Below are positions 56,096 through 64,000 of a stretch of 64,000 nucleotides of DNA, piece after piece. The notes below the pieces were generated by a model. It made no database searches. It saw only the letters and a list, made by a program, of their open reading frames with translations, and was not told the origin of the DNA. The stretch comes from an uncultured Colwellia sp. GTDB taxonomy: Bacteria; Pseudomonadota; Gammaproteobacteria; Enterobacterales; Alteromonadaceae. The stretch covers positions 44,900 through 108,899 of the forward strand of contig CAJWBY010000001.1 of assembly GCA_913020705.1 (NCBI GenBank), given 5' to 3'. Positions within the stretch are counted from its first letter, which is position 1, and every line of letters begins with the position of its first letter. Both the position numbers and the translations under genes were made by a program.

Positions 56096-56767
56096 CTACT
56101 TGTTATCAAAATCTTCATTTTCATAATATAGTGGCTTCATCGTGCCACAATTTAAAAACTTGTATAGCAATTCATTTTCTTTTGGTACAGGCGATGAAGT
56201 ACGAAAACGAGTTAAACACCCTGCCTCTAAGTCGATATGAAGCATATGTGCAAAGCTAGGGGCTTTTTGAATTTTATGAATATAAATCTTATAGTTTTTC
56301 TTTAAATCTACTACATCGTATTCTTGTTGATTACTCGACTCTTTTATATCGTCAAGTTCACGAACATATATCAATTTGGCAAAGGTTAATGGTATATTTT
56401 CATAAACTAACATCCCGTCACGTGCAAAATGTCCTGAATATAAGTCAACCATGATCTCCATTTTTTCACCTCGCATCAAACGCTGAAGGTTAAAAGGTTT
56501 TGTTTTAATTGTGGTTAATCTTCCGTCACGCACGCTTTGGAGTATAGCTAGACTTTTGTTTTCTATTTTATATAAAAGTTGCACATTGCTTGGACGGTTA
56601 TATGTCGTCATCACTGAGGCATAAATGGTAGAACTTTGACTTACGAGCACCATGTTATGTTCACCCATAAATGATCCATCTAGCGGTGGTAACTCTTTAG
56701 CCTCTTCATAAGCAAAACTGCTTGAGTTCACAATAAATAAGAAAGTCGCAAGGATAATTTTTTTCAT
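56096..56767 (-). CDS. Exported protein of unknown function
   Basis: A 223-residue protein with a Sec signal peptide (MKKIILATFLFIVNSSSFA). I recognise no domain in the mature part; two cysteines near the C-terminus (in EAGCLTRF and FLNCGTM) could form a disulphide. It appears to be a single-gene unit in the periplasm, between the barrel gene and the DUF3300 gene, and it may act on the envelope (inference from location only). Confidence 0.7.
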   Translation of the reverse strand: MKKIILATFLFIVNSSSFAYEEAKELPPLDGSFMGEHNMVLVSQSSTIYASVMTTYNRPSNVQLLYKIENKSLAILQSVRDGRLTTIKTKPFNLQRLMRGEKMEIMVDLYSGHFARDGMLVYENIPLTFAKLIYVRELDDIKESSNQQEYDVVDLKKNYKIYIHKIQKAPSFAHMLHIDLEAGCLTRFRTSSPVPKENELLYKFLNCGTMKPLYYENEDFDNK

Positions 56768-57005
56768 AAAAAGAACTCATCAAATGTTATAAGTCTTGCA
56801 CCAATATATTTAATTGATACATCTATAAAGTTTGAGTATAAACCATCTAAAAAAAGAGGATAAATGATTTAACAATTTACTGCTCATCAAAAACATATAT
56901 ACCTGTTTATAATCGTTTTTCAAGATAAAATGCTTGTCTACTTACTAAGTATCCGTGTATCGACAAGCACTTTCATAGGTGTAAATATAAGGCCAATTAT
57001 AGTTA

Positions 57006-58328
57006 TTATCGATTCCTTGTCTTGTCAGTCTTTGAATGACGACTTTTCGTTGATGTATTTCGTTGTGTTTGTTTATAACTTGAACTCTTTTTGGTTGTCC
57101 TCGTTGCTTTAATATGAGATTTTAAACTCCCCTTTTGTGCTCTTTTATTATCTTTATTCGCTATCACTTTTTTTGAGCTTACTTTTTTCACACTCTTATT
57201 CTTAGAGTAAGGTTTTTGAGGTGTATACTTTTTAGCCTTATCATTAGATGCATAACGTTTAGTTACCGGCTTTGCTACTTTCTTAGTTATATTTTTGTTT
57301 ATATCTTTATTTATATGATGAGTTCTTTGATTCTTATGCTGATTTGCAACACGATACGTTTTATGAGAATTTCGTTGAATTTTATGCTTCACTACTTGAT
57401 GCTTTTTAAAACTCGACTCACTCACATTAACTCGCTTATTGTGATACCTCGCACTGGTATGTTTAGTTCGATAAGCAACACCTTTTCTATGTTCTGGCTT
57501 ATGTGCCCAACGTTTAGCGTACCCACCATTAACAATTAAGCGACGTGGACGCTGTTCATAGTAACGATGCTTAGAGTGATGAGAATTCACTACAACCACA
57601 TGACGATTATGCCAATGAAAAGCACTGAAGAAATAATTAAACGATATATGAACACCTGAATGAAAATAAAATGGATTATAACGACTTACATAAACGTTAT
57701 GACGCGGTCTCCAATAAACTGGAGGATAAGAGACAGAGTGCCATGTTCCATACACCATTCGTGTATCATAATAAGGAACATAAACGATTTCCTTCTCTCT
57801 TGGTTCAATAACAATATTGCTGTCTTCATAACTAACATCCATATTGTCCATTTTTTCAAGATTACCGGCAATTTCAGCCTGTTTCCTAAGTATTTGAATA
57901 CTTTCTAGTAATCTTGATTCGTCTTGTAAAAAAGCATCACCAAGCTGCTGAGTCCATGTTAAGTCTTCACTTAATCGGCTAAGGATCCGTTCAAAAGGTA
58001 CTAACGCTTTAACACTGGCGTCCCAAGCAAAATCTTTCACCGACTCAGAGGCTTGTTCAGGTGTTAACTCATCATTTTTTATTAACCAACGATGCGCCTC
58101 TATTATCTCTATAGGATACGTTGAAGCAATCAAAACATGCGTTAATAAACTGTCGGGATACAATGCTATAGGGGCTAACATTTGCGCTAATTCAGCTTCA
58201 CTGAATGACTTTTCTTGAAGTTGTGCTTGCTCTTGCAGGGGTGACTGCGCAAACGTTTGTTCTGCTAATAAATTAAAACTAACTAATGAGCTGGCTGCAA
58301 AACTTAATAAAAACATGGCGTTTTTCAT
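57006..58328 (-). CDS. DUF3300 exported protein with long basic tail
   Basis: A 440-residue protein: signal peptide (to about 22), a DUF3300 domain (about 40-230; FSEAELAQMLAPIALYPDSLLTHVLIASTYPIEIIEA and VYVPYYDTRMVYGTW), then a His/Tyr-rich segment and a very basic C-terminal tail (about 250-440) full of Lys, Arg and His. The domain's activity is unknown; the tail could bind acidic polymers such as LPS, nucleic acid or teichuronic-like sugars (inference). AAGGAT precedes the ATG. It lies 114 bases after the histidine kinase gene and may be co-transcribed. Confidence 0.85.
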   Translation of the reverse strand: MKNAMFLLSFAASSLVSFNLLAEQTFAQSPLQEQAQLQEKSFSEAELAQMLAPIALYPDSLLTHVLIASTYPIEIIEAHRWLIKNDELTPEQASESVKDFAWDASVKALVPFERILSRLSEDLTWTQQLGDAFLQDESRLLESIQILRKQAEIAGNLEKMDNMDVSYEDSNIVIEPREKEIVYVPYYDTRMVYGTWHSVSYPPVYWRPRHNVYVSRYNPFYFHSGVHISFNYFFSAFHWHNRHVVVVNSHHSKHRYYEQRPRRLIVNGGYAKRWAHKPEHRKGVAYRTKHTSARYHNKRVNVSESSFKKHQVVKHKIQRNSHKTYRVANQHKNQRTHHINKDINKNITKKVAKPVTKRYASNDKAKKYTPQKPYSKNKSVKKVSSKKVIANKDNKRAQKGSLKSHIKATRTTKKSSSYKQTQRNTSTKSRHSKTDKTRNR

Positions 58329-58442
58329 CGTGACAATCCTTATGACTAATTCTAGGTAATAAGGATAACAAGGCTAAACTGAACGTAAGCTGAATAACTT
58401 TTTTACATTACTATATTTTATTTTAAATGATCGACCGAGTGT

Positions 58443-59792
58443 TTAACTCGTTGTGTCAAAGGTAAGTGTAAAAGCTGCACCAGAAAATGTGCTTGAGCTA
58501 TTAATTGTTAATTGCCCCTGATAACTTTTTACTAAATCATTGACAATAGCTAAGCCAATTCCATGACCTGCTTGATATGTATCTGCCCTGCCTCCTCTAG
58601 ACAAAATAATATCCCTTTGAGATGCATCAATACCATCGCCATCATCAGCTATTTCTATGGTTAACTTATTCCCACAGCTAACAACATTTATAGCAATATT
58701 TTGCCTAGCCGCTTTACAGGCATTGTCTAAAAGATTACCTAAAATTTCCATTAAGTCTGCTTCATCGCCCTTGAATATAGCAGTTGATTCAACATTAATA
58801 TTAAAGTTTAAATGCTTATCTCTATAGATTTTAACTAATGTGGAGATCAGTTTTTCTACAACCTGATTTACCTGAACTCCCAAATGCCATGATGATTGAC
58901 CGGCACTTTGCGCTCTTTTAAGTTGATGCTCAACAATCTGATTTATCATCTGTAACTGTTCACTTGAACTCGCAGAGATATCGGTCTGGCTTTGAATAAC
59001 GGCTAAGGGGTTTTTAAGGCTATGAGCTAGGTCTGACAAGGCATTTCGATAACGTTTACGCTGACTCTCTTCTGTTACAAGTAAAGCATTTAATTGCTTT
59101 GTTACCTGTTGTAATTCCAGTGGGTAACTTGCATCCAACACCTTTTTCTGACCTTTTTCTATATGCTTAAGCTCGCGGGTTAATACGGTTAACGGCTTTA
59201 ATGTCCATAACAGCCACACTATTTGAACAAAAATAAACACGACCATTAACGCAAATAACCATGCCCAAAGTTTTTGCTTAAAATTACTCAGTGCCTTTAA
59301 AAAGACTTGCTGATCTTTAATAAGATGAAGTGTTATATCAAAAGCTTTTCCGTTATCAGAAAAACTTGCACTAAAACTATAAAGTAAATGGCTATTACCT
59401 GCGATATCTATCTTTGAAAACATTGTTTGACCTACATTGGGCGAAGGTAACAATGATGGTAGTGATAATGTCAACAAAGACATAGATTGCCATAGTGGCT
59501 CACTTTTATCGTTAGTGAGTTGCTTGTCTGACGAAAGCGTTGAGATTAATGCATAAAGACCAGAATTACTGACATTGAATTGATTCTCTAATAAAAATTC
59601 AGGCATCAACAACTGATTATCTTCAACTTCTGCTACAGTAAAAATTGAATAACTGTAGGCTTTAAGCTCGTTTTGCATTGCTAAAGTTAACTGGCGTTCG
59701 AATGCATTGGTTAAGGTTAAACCAATGATAGGCAGCATCACTACCGTCATCACTAAAGTACTTAATAATAATCGAACCTTTAAAGAGTTCAT
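58443..59792 (-). CDS. PhoQ-like sensor histidine kinase
   Basis: A 449-residue inner-membrane kinase: helices at about 8-28 and 178-198 flank a periplasmic sensor of about 145 residues. A HAMP-like linker leads to the H-box DLAHSLKNPLAVIQSQ with His257. The ATPase domain has NLLDNACKAARQN, DDGDGID and GHGIGLAIV. The H-box is close to PhoQ of enterobacteria, but the sensor domain is different enough that magnesium sensing is not certain. It is the third gene of the PepSY-like/response regulator/kinase run. Confidence 0.88.
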   Translation of the reverse strand: MNSLKVRLLLSTLVMTVVMLPIIGLTLTNAFERQLTLAMQNELKAYSYSIFTVAEVEDNQLLMPEFLLENQFNVSNSGLYALISTLSSDKQLTNDKSEPLWQSMSLLTLSLPSLLPSPNVGQTMFSKIDIAGNSHLLYSFSASFSDNGKAFDITLHLIKDQQVFLKALSNFKQKLWAWLFALMVVFIFVQIVWLLWTLKPLTVLTRELKHIEKGQKKVLDASYPLELQQVTKQLNALLVTEESQRKRYRNALSDLAHSLKNPLAVIQSQTDISASSSEQLQMINQIVEHQLKRAQSAGQSSWHLGVQVNQVVEKLISTLVKIYRDKHLNFNINVESTAIFKGDEADLMEILGNLLDNACKAARQNIAINVVSCGNKLTIEIADDGDGIDASQRDIILSRGGRADTYQAGHGIGLAIVNDLVKSYQGQLTINSSSTFSGAAFTLTFDTTS

Positions 59793-59815
59793 GCGCTATG
59801 TATACTCATGAAAAA

Positions 59816-60490
59816 TTAAGACAACCGCGTCAATTTATAGCCATGACCACGAAGTGTTTCGATAAAGCCATGTTCATTATTCGGATCAAGCTTTTTTCGT
59901 AGTCGCCTTATAAATACTTCAATCACATTTGAGTCGAGGTCAAAATCTTGATCATAAATATGTTCAGTTAATGTCGCCTTTGAAGTAACTTCATCAAGAT
60001 GGAGCATCATGTATTCAAGTAATTTATATTCTGAACTGCTTAATTTAATCACCTTGTTATTTACTTCAACCTGAAGACTTTTGGTATTAATAGATAAAGG
60101 GCCGTTCTTTATTAAAGGACTTGCTTGCCCAGCAGAACGTCTGATCAACGCATTTAAACGTGCGAGTAATTCTTCAGCTTGAAAAGGTTTTGTTAAATAA
60201 TCATCTGCACCTGCATCTAAACCTGCCACTTTATCTTGCCAGCTGTCTCTTGCTGTTAAAACAAGTATCGGAAAATCGATATTCTTTTCACGAAGTGATC
60301 TAATAACGGTAATACCATCAATAAGAGGCAAACCTACATCAATAATAGCAGCATCATATGGATATTCTTGTCCTTGAAATAAACCTGTTTCGCCATCATT
60401 TGCCAAATCGACTGAATAATTGGCTGCAATTAAATGGCTATGTAAGTTTTTCTGTAGGGCTATATCATCTTCTATAAATAACAAACGCAT
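59816..60490 (-). CDS. PhoP-like OmpR-family response regulator
   Basis: A 224-residue regulator. The receiver domain has the acidic pair in FIEDD, the phosphoacceptor Asp51 in IIDVGLP, and KPF. LTARDSWQDKVAGLDAGADDYLTKPF is close to E. coli PhoP. The C-terminal winged helix (SNVIEVFIRRLRKKL, GHGYKL) binds DNA. AGGAGGG is placed just before the ATG and overlaps the end of the PepSY-like gene, so the three genes form one operon. Confidence 0.92.
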   Translation of the reverse strand: MRLLFIEDDIALQKNLHSHLIAANYSVDLANDGETGLFQGQEYPYDAAIIDVGLPLIDGITVIRSLREKNIDFPILVLTARDSWQDKVAGLDAGADDYLTKPFQAEELLARLNALIRRSAGQASPLIKNGPLSINTKSLQVEVNNKVIKLSSSEYKLLEYMMLHLDEVTSKATLTEHIYDQDFDLDSNVIEVFIRRLRKKLDPNNEHGFIETLRGHGYKLTRLS

Positions 60491-60495
60491 AATAA

Positions 60496-60792
60496 TTACC
60501 CTCCTTTAATTCTGCCAGTTTTGGCATCTACATAAACTGAAACAATTTGGCCGTTGGTTTTAATTAACTTTACGCGATAACCAGATTTTTGTTTTTGAAC
60601 TTTAAGCACTTTGCCACCGAAACGTCCTTTAGCCGCTTTAGCCGCTTGTTTACTACTTTTTACTCTGAACTCTGCGTTATCTTGCTTCTTATGTTTACTC
60701 GAACTTGCTCCTGACACAAAGCCGCCTTGAGCTATAGCATCAACAGAAAGTGTGAAGAGAAAAAGAAGAATCAAAGATAAAGCAAATTTCAT
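60496..60792 (-). CDS. Small PepSY-like exported protein
   Basis: A 98-residue protein with a signal peptide (MKFALSLILLFLFTLSVDAIA). The C-terminal half (VLKVQKQKSGYRVKLIKTNGQIVSVYVDAKTGRIKGG) matches the PepSY-like pattern found next to PhoPQ-type systems. It may modulate the sensor kinase in the periplasm (inference). GGAA six bases upstream selects the ATG at 60792; a longer frame to 60831 has no ribosome site. It is the first gene of the two-component operon. Confidence 0.85.
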   Translation of the reverse strand: MKFALSLILLFLFTLSVDAIAQGGFVSGASSSKHKKQDNAEFRVKSSKQAAKAAKGRFGGKVLKVQKQKSGYRVKLIKTNGQIVSVYVDAKTGRIKGG

Positions 60793-60967
60793 TGTTATTC
60801 CATATACGAAGTTAAAGATGTTAATGGCCATAGCTTATTGAAAATAATAACCCTTAGCAACTGAATGTTAGCTGAACGTTTTGAAGATTAAAATAAAGTG
60901 TTCAGCTTACATTCATCTTGACTGCGCTTTAATAGCATCACTAAATTAAACCAGCAGGATATATATT

Positions 60968-61798
60968 ATGTTACTAACAAACAATACCACTAAAACCGTT
61001 AATTCAAATTCATTTAGAAAGTTATTCCTGCTGATTACCTTGAGCGCATTTTCATTTATCCAAGCAACAGCAAGTGAATTAAATACCAGTCAACATACCG
61101 TTTCACAAGGTGTACTTAAAAAAAGCATCAATGAAAAACAAAGGCAACATATTATAGAAGCGAACAAACTTATAGAAAAATCTGACCAATTAAGTGGGAA
61201 AGCCACGGCTAAAACAAGAGAAACTATAATCAATGATTTAAATAAGTTAGTTCTAAAATCAAAAAGCAGCAACACTATTCAAAAAACCAACAGCACTTAT
61301 TACGCTGACTTTTCAATTTATTCAGCGGTTAGTTTTTTACACGATGATTATGATGATGATGGATTTTATCAAACATTCAGTGTGACTTTCGATGCTGATA
61401 TATACAGCTATACTGACAATCCATATGGTGAAGTTTATGCTTTACTTTACCTAAGTAAAAATGGAGGCCCTTGGACACATTATTATACTACTGATACTTT
61501 TATCATTGAAGGTGAGTCTGATTTAGACGAATACGAGGTAATCTCAACTTTCATGTCAGGATATACTACTGACCATTACGATGTGTTAATTGATTTATAC
61601 CAAGTAGGCTATAGCGATGTTGTTGCTAGTTTAAGTTCCGATGACACAGATGCTTTATACGCTTTACCTATAGAAAGCGCGGAGTACGATGAGTATTATA
61701 TTGAGGAAGTAGAGATTCATCATGGTGGCGGTATATTTTGGTTAATATTACCTTTATTAATGGTTTTACTTACTCGTAAAAGAAATAGAGTTTATTAA
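60968..61798 (+). CDS. Choice-of-anchor H family surface protein
   Basis: A 276-residue exported protein. A signal peptide (about 18-37, FLLITLSAFSFIQATA) precedes a helical stalk and a beta-sandwich-like domain with acidic clusters (DDYDDDGFYQTF), which may bind calcium. The end HHGGGIFWLILPLLMVLLTRKRNRVY is the tripartite GGG-hydrophobic-basic anchor of this family, similar to GlyGly-CTERM sorting signals. It is divergent from the PepSY-like/PhoP-like operon, so it may be a target of it (inference). Confidence 0.82.
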   Translation: MLLTNNTTKTVNSNSFRKLFLLITLSAFSFIQATASELNTSQHTVSQGVLKKSINEKQRQHIIEANKLIEKSDQLSGKATAKTRETIINDLNKLVLKSKSSNTIQKTNSTYYADFSIYSAVSFLHDDYDDDGFYQTFSVTFDADIYSYTDNPYGEVYALLYLSKNGGPWTHYYTTDTFIIEGESDLDEYEVISTFMSGYTTDHYDVLIDLYQVGYSDVVASLSSDDTDALYALPIESAEYDEYYIEEVEIHHGGGIFWLILPLLMVLLTRKRNRVY

Positions 61799-61812
61799 TC
61801 TTCAAAAACAAG

Positions 61813-61838
61813 AAAGCCACAAACGATTTTGTGGCTTT
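61813..61838. terminator. Bidirectional terminator between the surface protein gene and dnaJ
   Basis: AAAGCCACAAA and TTTGTGGCTTT form an 11-bp stem; a T run follows on the plus strand. It carries the same AAAGCCAC core as the fimV and fabB terminators. Confidence 0.8.
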
Positions 61839-61916
61839 TTCAATTATTCAGAGGAAATATATAAGCTTAGCTCACATTAGCATTAACCGAAGTTCCCCCC
61901 TTTACCTCACAATATT

Positions 61917-63059
61917 CTAGCTTTTTAAATCATCAAAAAACTTTTTAACACCGTCAAAGAAACCTGTTTCTTTAGGACTATGCTTTATTGTGCTTTTACC
62001 CATTTTATCATCTAATTGACGAAGTAAATCAGCTTGGTCACCTGATAAGTTAACAGGTGTTTCTAGTACAACTTTGCACATTAGATCACCCGTTGAATGA
62101 CTACGTACTGACTTAACACCTTTACCACGTAAACGGAACATTTTACCCGTTTGCGTTTCTTTAGGTATTTTAAGCTTCACTTTGCCTTCAAGTGTTGGTA
62201 CTTCAATTTCGCCACCGAGTGCTGCAGTGGTAAAACTAATAGGTACTTCACAATAAAGATTGTTTTCATCGCGAACGAATATTTTGTGATCACGTACATT
62301 AGCTTGTACATATAAGTCGCCAGCTGGTGCGCCATGTTCTCCGGCTTCACCTTCGCCAGATAAGCGAATTCTGTCACCTGTGTCCACACCTGGTGGAATT
62401 TTCACTGAAAGTGTTTTAGTTTTCTCAACACGTCCTTGACCACGACATGAAGTACAAGGTGTAGCAATGACCTTACCTTTACCGCTACAAGTAGGACAAG
62501 TTTGCTGAACAGCAAATAAACCTTGACGCATTTGTACTTGACCATGGCCATGACAAGTAGAACATGTTTTTGCACTTGTACCTTTTTTAGCACCAGAGCC
62601 ATCACATGGGTCACAACTCACATAAGTTGGTACTTTAATTTCTAACGTCTTACCTCTTACGGCATCTTCAAGGCTTAAATCTAAATTGTAACGAAGATCT
62701 GAACCGCGTTGCTGACGTTGCTGACGTCCGCCACCACCTCGTCCACCACCAAAGATATCGCCAAAAATATCACCAAAATCTTGAGCTCCACCGCCGAAAC
62801 CGCCACCAAAACCACCGCCGCCGTTTCCGCCTTGTTCAAATGCCGCATGGCCGTACTGGTCAAATGCAGCACGTTTTTGGTCATCGTTTAGAATTTCGTA
62901 AGCTTCTTTAACTTCTTTAAATTGCTCTTCTTTGTCTTTATCACCAGCATTACGATCAGGATGAAGTTTCATCGCTAAACGTTTGTAGGCTTTTTTGATA
63001 TCACGCTCAGAAGCATCTTTTGATACTCCTAGCACTTCATAGTAATCGCGTTTTGACAT
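61917..63059 (-). CDS. dnaJ: Chaperone protein DnaJ
   Basis: DnaJ delivers substrates to DnaK and stimulates its ATPase. The 380-residue protein has all type I parts: J-domain with HPD (KLHPDRNAG), Gly/Phe-rich linker (about 75-110), four CxxCxGxG zinc repeats ([32 protein letters not shown]) and the C-terminal substrate domains. It follows dnaK, with a 153-base gap and a hairpin between them. Confidence 0.98.
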   Translation of the reverse strand: MSKRDYYEVLGVSKDASERDIKKAYKRLAMKLHPDRNAGDKDKEEQFKEVKEAYEILNDDQKRAAFDQYGHAAFEQGGNGGGGFGGGFGGGAQDFGDIFGDIFGGGRGGGGRQQRQQRGSDLRYNLDLSLEDAVRGKTLEIKVPTYVSCDPCDGSGAKKGTSAKTCSTCHGHGQVQMRQGLFAVQQTCPTCSGKGKVIATPCTSCRGQGRVEKTKTLSVKIPPGVDTGDRIRLSGEGEAGEHGAPAGDLYVQANVRDHKIFVRDENNLYCEVPISFTTAALGGEIEVPTLEGKVKLKIPKETQTGKMFRLRGKGVKSVRSHSTGDLMCKVVLETPVNLSGDQADLLRQLDDKMGKSTIKHSPKETGFFDGVKKFFDDLKS

Positions 63060-63157
63060 AGTGACTTCTTTCTATCCGGGAATTAAATATTGGTTAAAAT
63101 GACATTAGAAATAGTAAGCTATTTATAATGGCATTTTATGACGTTTTTTAACGTAAG

Positions 63158-63183
63158 AAGCGCTGGTGTTTAAACCAGCGCTT
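63158..63183 (-). terminator. Hairpin between dnaK and dnaJ
   Basis: AAGCGCTGGT and ACCAGCGCTT form a 10-bp stem with a 6-base loop. The T tract on the minus strand is weak, so it may only reduce read-through into dnaJ, or stabilise the dnaK mRNA end. Confidence 0.55.
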
Positions 63184-63212
63184 TTAATATCGTACGTTAA
63201 GTTAACTAAAAA

Positions 63213-64000
63213 CTATTTGTCTTCTTTTACTTCTTCAAACTCAGCATCAACAACATCGTCAGCTGGCGCAGCGCCTTCTGATTCAGGAGCACCACCTTCA
63301 GGTGCACCACCTTCGGCTTGAGCTTTCGCTTGAGAAATTTCCATTAACTTAGCTGAAGCTTCGATAACAGCTTGAGATTTAGCATCAATTGCTTCTTTAT
63401 CTTCGCCTTTAACAGCTTCTTCAAGTTCAGTTAATGCCGTTTCTAATTTTTCTTTATCTTCGCCAGCAAAGTCTTCGCCTGCTTCTTCAATTTGCTTACG
63501 TGTTGCGTGAATCATGCCATCAGCTTGATTACGAGCTTGAACTAATTCTTCAAACTTAGCATCTTCATCAGCGTTAGCTTCTGCGTCACGTACCATTTGC
63601 TCTACTTCTTCATCAGATAAACCAGAAGAAGCTTTAATTGTTATCTTCTGTTCCTTACCTGTGTTCTTATCTTTAGCAGTAACATGCAAGATACCATCAG
63701 CATCGATATCGAAAGTAACTTCGATTTGTGGCGTACCACGTGGTGCTGCATCGATACCTTCAAGGTTAAACTGACCTAAAGATTTGTTTGCTGAAGCTTG
63801 CTTACGCTCACCTTGACAAACATGAACAGTTACAGCAGCTTGGTTATCGTCAGCTGTTGAGAATGTTTGAGATTGCTTAGTAGGGATAGTTGTGTTTTTG
63901 TCGATAACTTTAGTCATCACACCACCCATAGTTTCAATACCTAATGATAATGGCGTAACGTCTAATAAAAGAACGTCAGTTACATCACCAGAAAGTACAC
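63213..64000 (-). CDS. dnaK: Chaperone protein DnaK, 5' part outside window
   Basis: Hsp70 chaperone. The visible 262 C-terminal residues start in the substrate-binding domain: the frame remains open to the window edge and encodes [29 protein letters not shown], the linker-to-substrate-domain transition. [25 protein letters not shown]-type [25 protein letters not shown] and the helical lid follow. The tail [13 protein letters not shown]...[13 protein letters not shown] is the normal C-terminal motif. An internal ATG at 63929 is not the start. Confidence 0.98.
   Translation of the reverse strand, partial: VLSGDVTDVLLLDVTPLSLGIETMGGVMTKVIDKNTTIPTKQSQTFSTADDNQAAVTVHVCQGERKQASANKSLGQFNLEGIDAAPRGTPQIEVTFDIDADGILHVTAKDKNTGKEQKITIKASSGLSDEEVEQMVRDAEANADEDAKFEELVQARNQADGMIHATRKQIEEAGEDFAGEDKEKLETALTELEEAVKGEDKEAIDAKSQAVIEASAKLMEISQAKAQAEGGAPEGGAPESEGAAPADDVVDAEFEEVKEDK

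Noticed and set aside
55397..56767. Outer-membrane barrel and exported protein as one system
   Set aside because: They are on the same strand but 147 bases apart, with no shared motif or known link.

Overview
The window looks like a chromosomal segment of a cold or marine gammaproteobacterium of the Alteromonadales, most like Colwellia or its relatives. I infer this from the low GC content, the housekeeping gene set and order (purF-cvpA-dedD-folC-accD-truA-fimV-asd-pdxB-fabB-mnmC-yfcL-epmC, and dnaK-dnaJ), a curli locus and many c-di-GMP enzymes. No tRNA, rRNA, insertion sequence, prophage or CRISPR array was seen. mltF at the left edge and dnaK at the right edge are cut by the window.

Left part (1-8.3 kb): mltF; a hydroperoxide cluster (CMD-family protein diverging from glutathione peroxidase-ohrR around a 36-bp perfect palindrome); cysS diverging from ppiB-lpxH, with a terminator-like hairpin inside lpxH; a soluble diguanylate cyclase; miaE. 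From 8.3 to 10.7 kb the sequence is accessory: a membrane diguanylate cyclase, a degraded partial copy of miaE, direct repeats, and a candidate small RNA with a sigma-E-like promoter and a strong terminator.

Middle (10.7-28.5 kb): an AttEFGH-type ABC transporter/AttH operon; a chemoreceptor-like protein with an NIT-like partner; an FAD monooxygenase; a PAS-GGDEF gene broken at a T6 run; an exported LruC/GEVED protein whose signal peptide is separated from its body by an A7 run (a perfect -1 slippery heptamer), coupled to a small lipoprotein; an alpha/beta hydrolase diverging from a class I-like HMG-CoA reductase; a dienelactone hydrolase-like protein; a Yip1-family protein.

Core block (28.5-45.7 kb): purine, folate, fatty-acid, tRNA-modification, aspartate-pathway and pyridoxal-phosphate genes, nearly all on the minus strand. 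FadR-like sites precede accD and fabB, and a FabR-like palindrome precedes fabB. FimV/HubP carries about ten 32-residue acidic repeats. The mnmC gene has only the oxidoreductase half.

Right part (45.7-64 kb): csgD faces a csgGFE operon led by one 484-residue curlin with 18 repeats and no separate csgA/csgB pair. Then come a secreted subtilisin-like protease, nhaA, an Lrp/AsnC regulator, an outer-membrane barrel, a PepSY-like/PhoP-like/PhoQ-like/DUF3300 cluster diverging from a choice-of-anchor H surface protein, and dnaJ-dnaK. Themes outside the housekeeping genes are surface and biofilm construction (curli, FimV, LruC, anchored proteins) and c-di-GMP signalling (three diguanylate cyclases, no EAL protein here). 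The curli locus, the candidate small RNA and the two homopolymer frameshifts are the most unusual parts.
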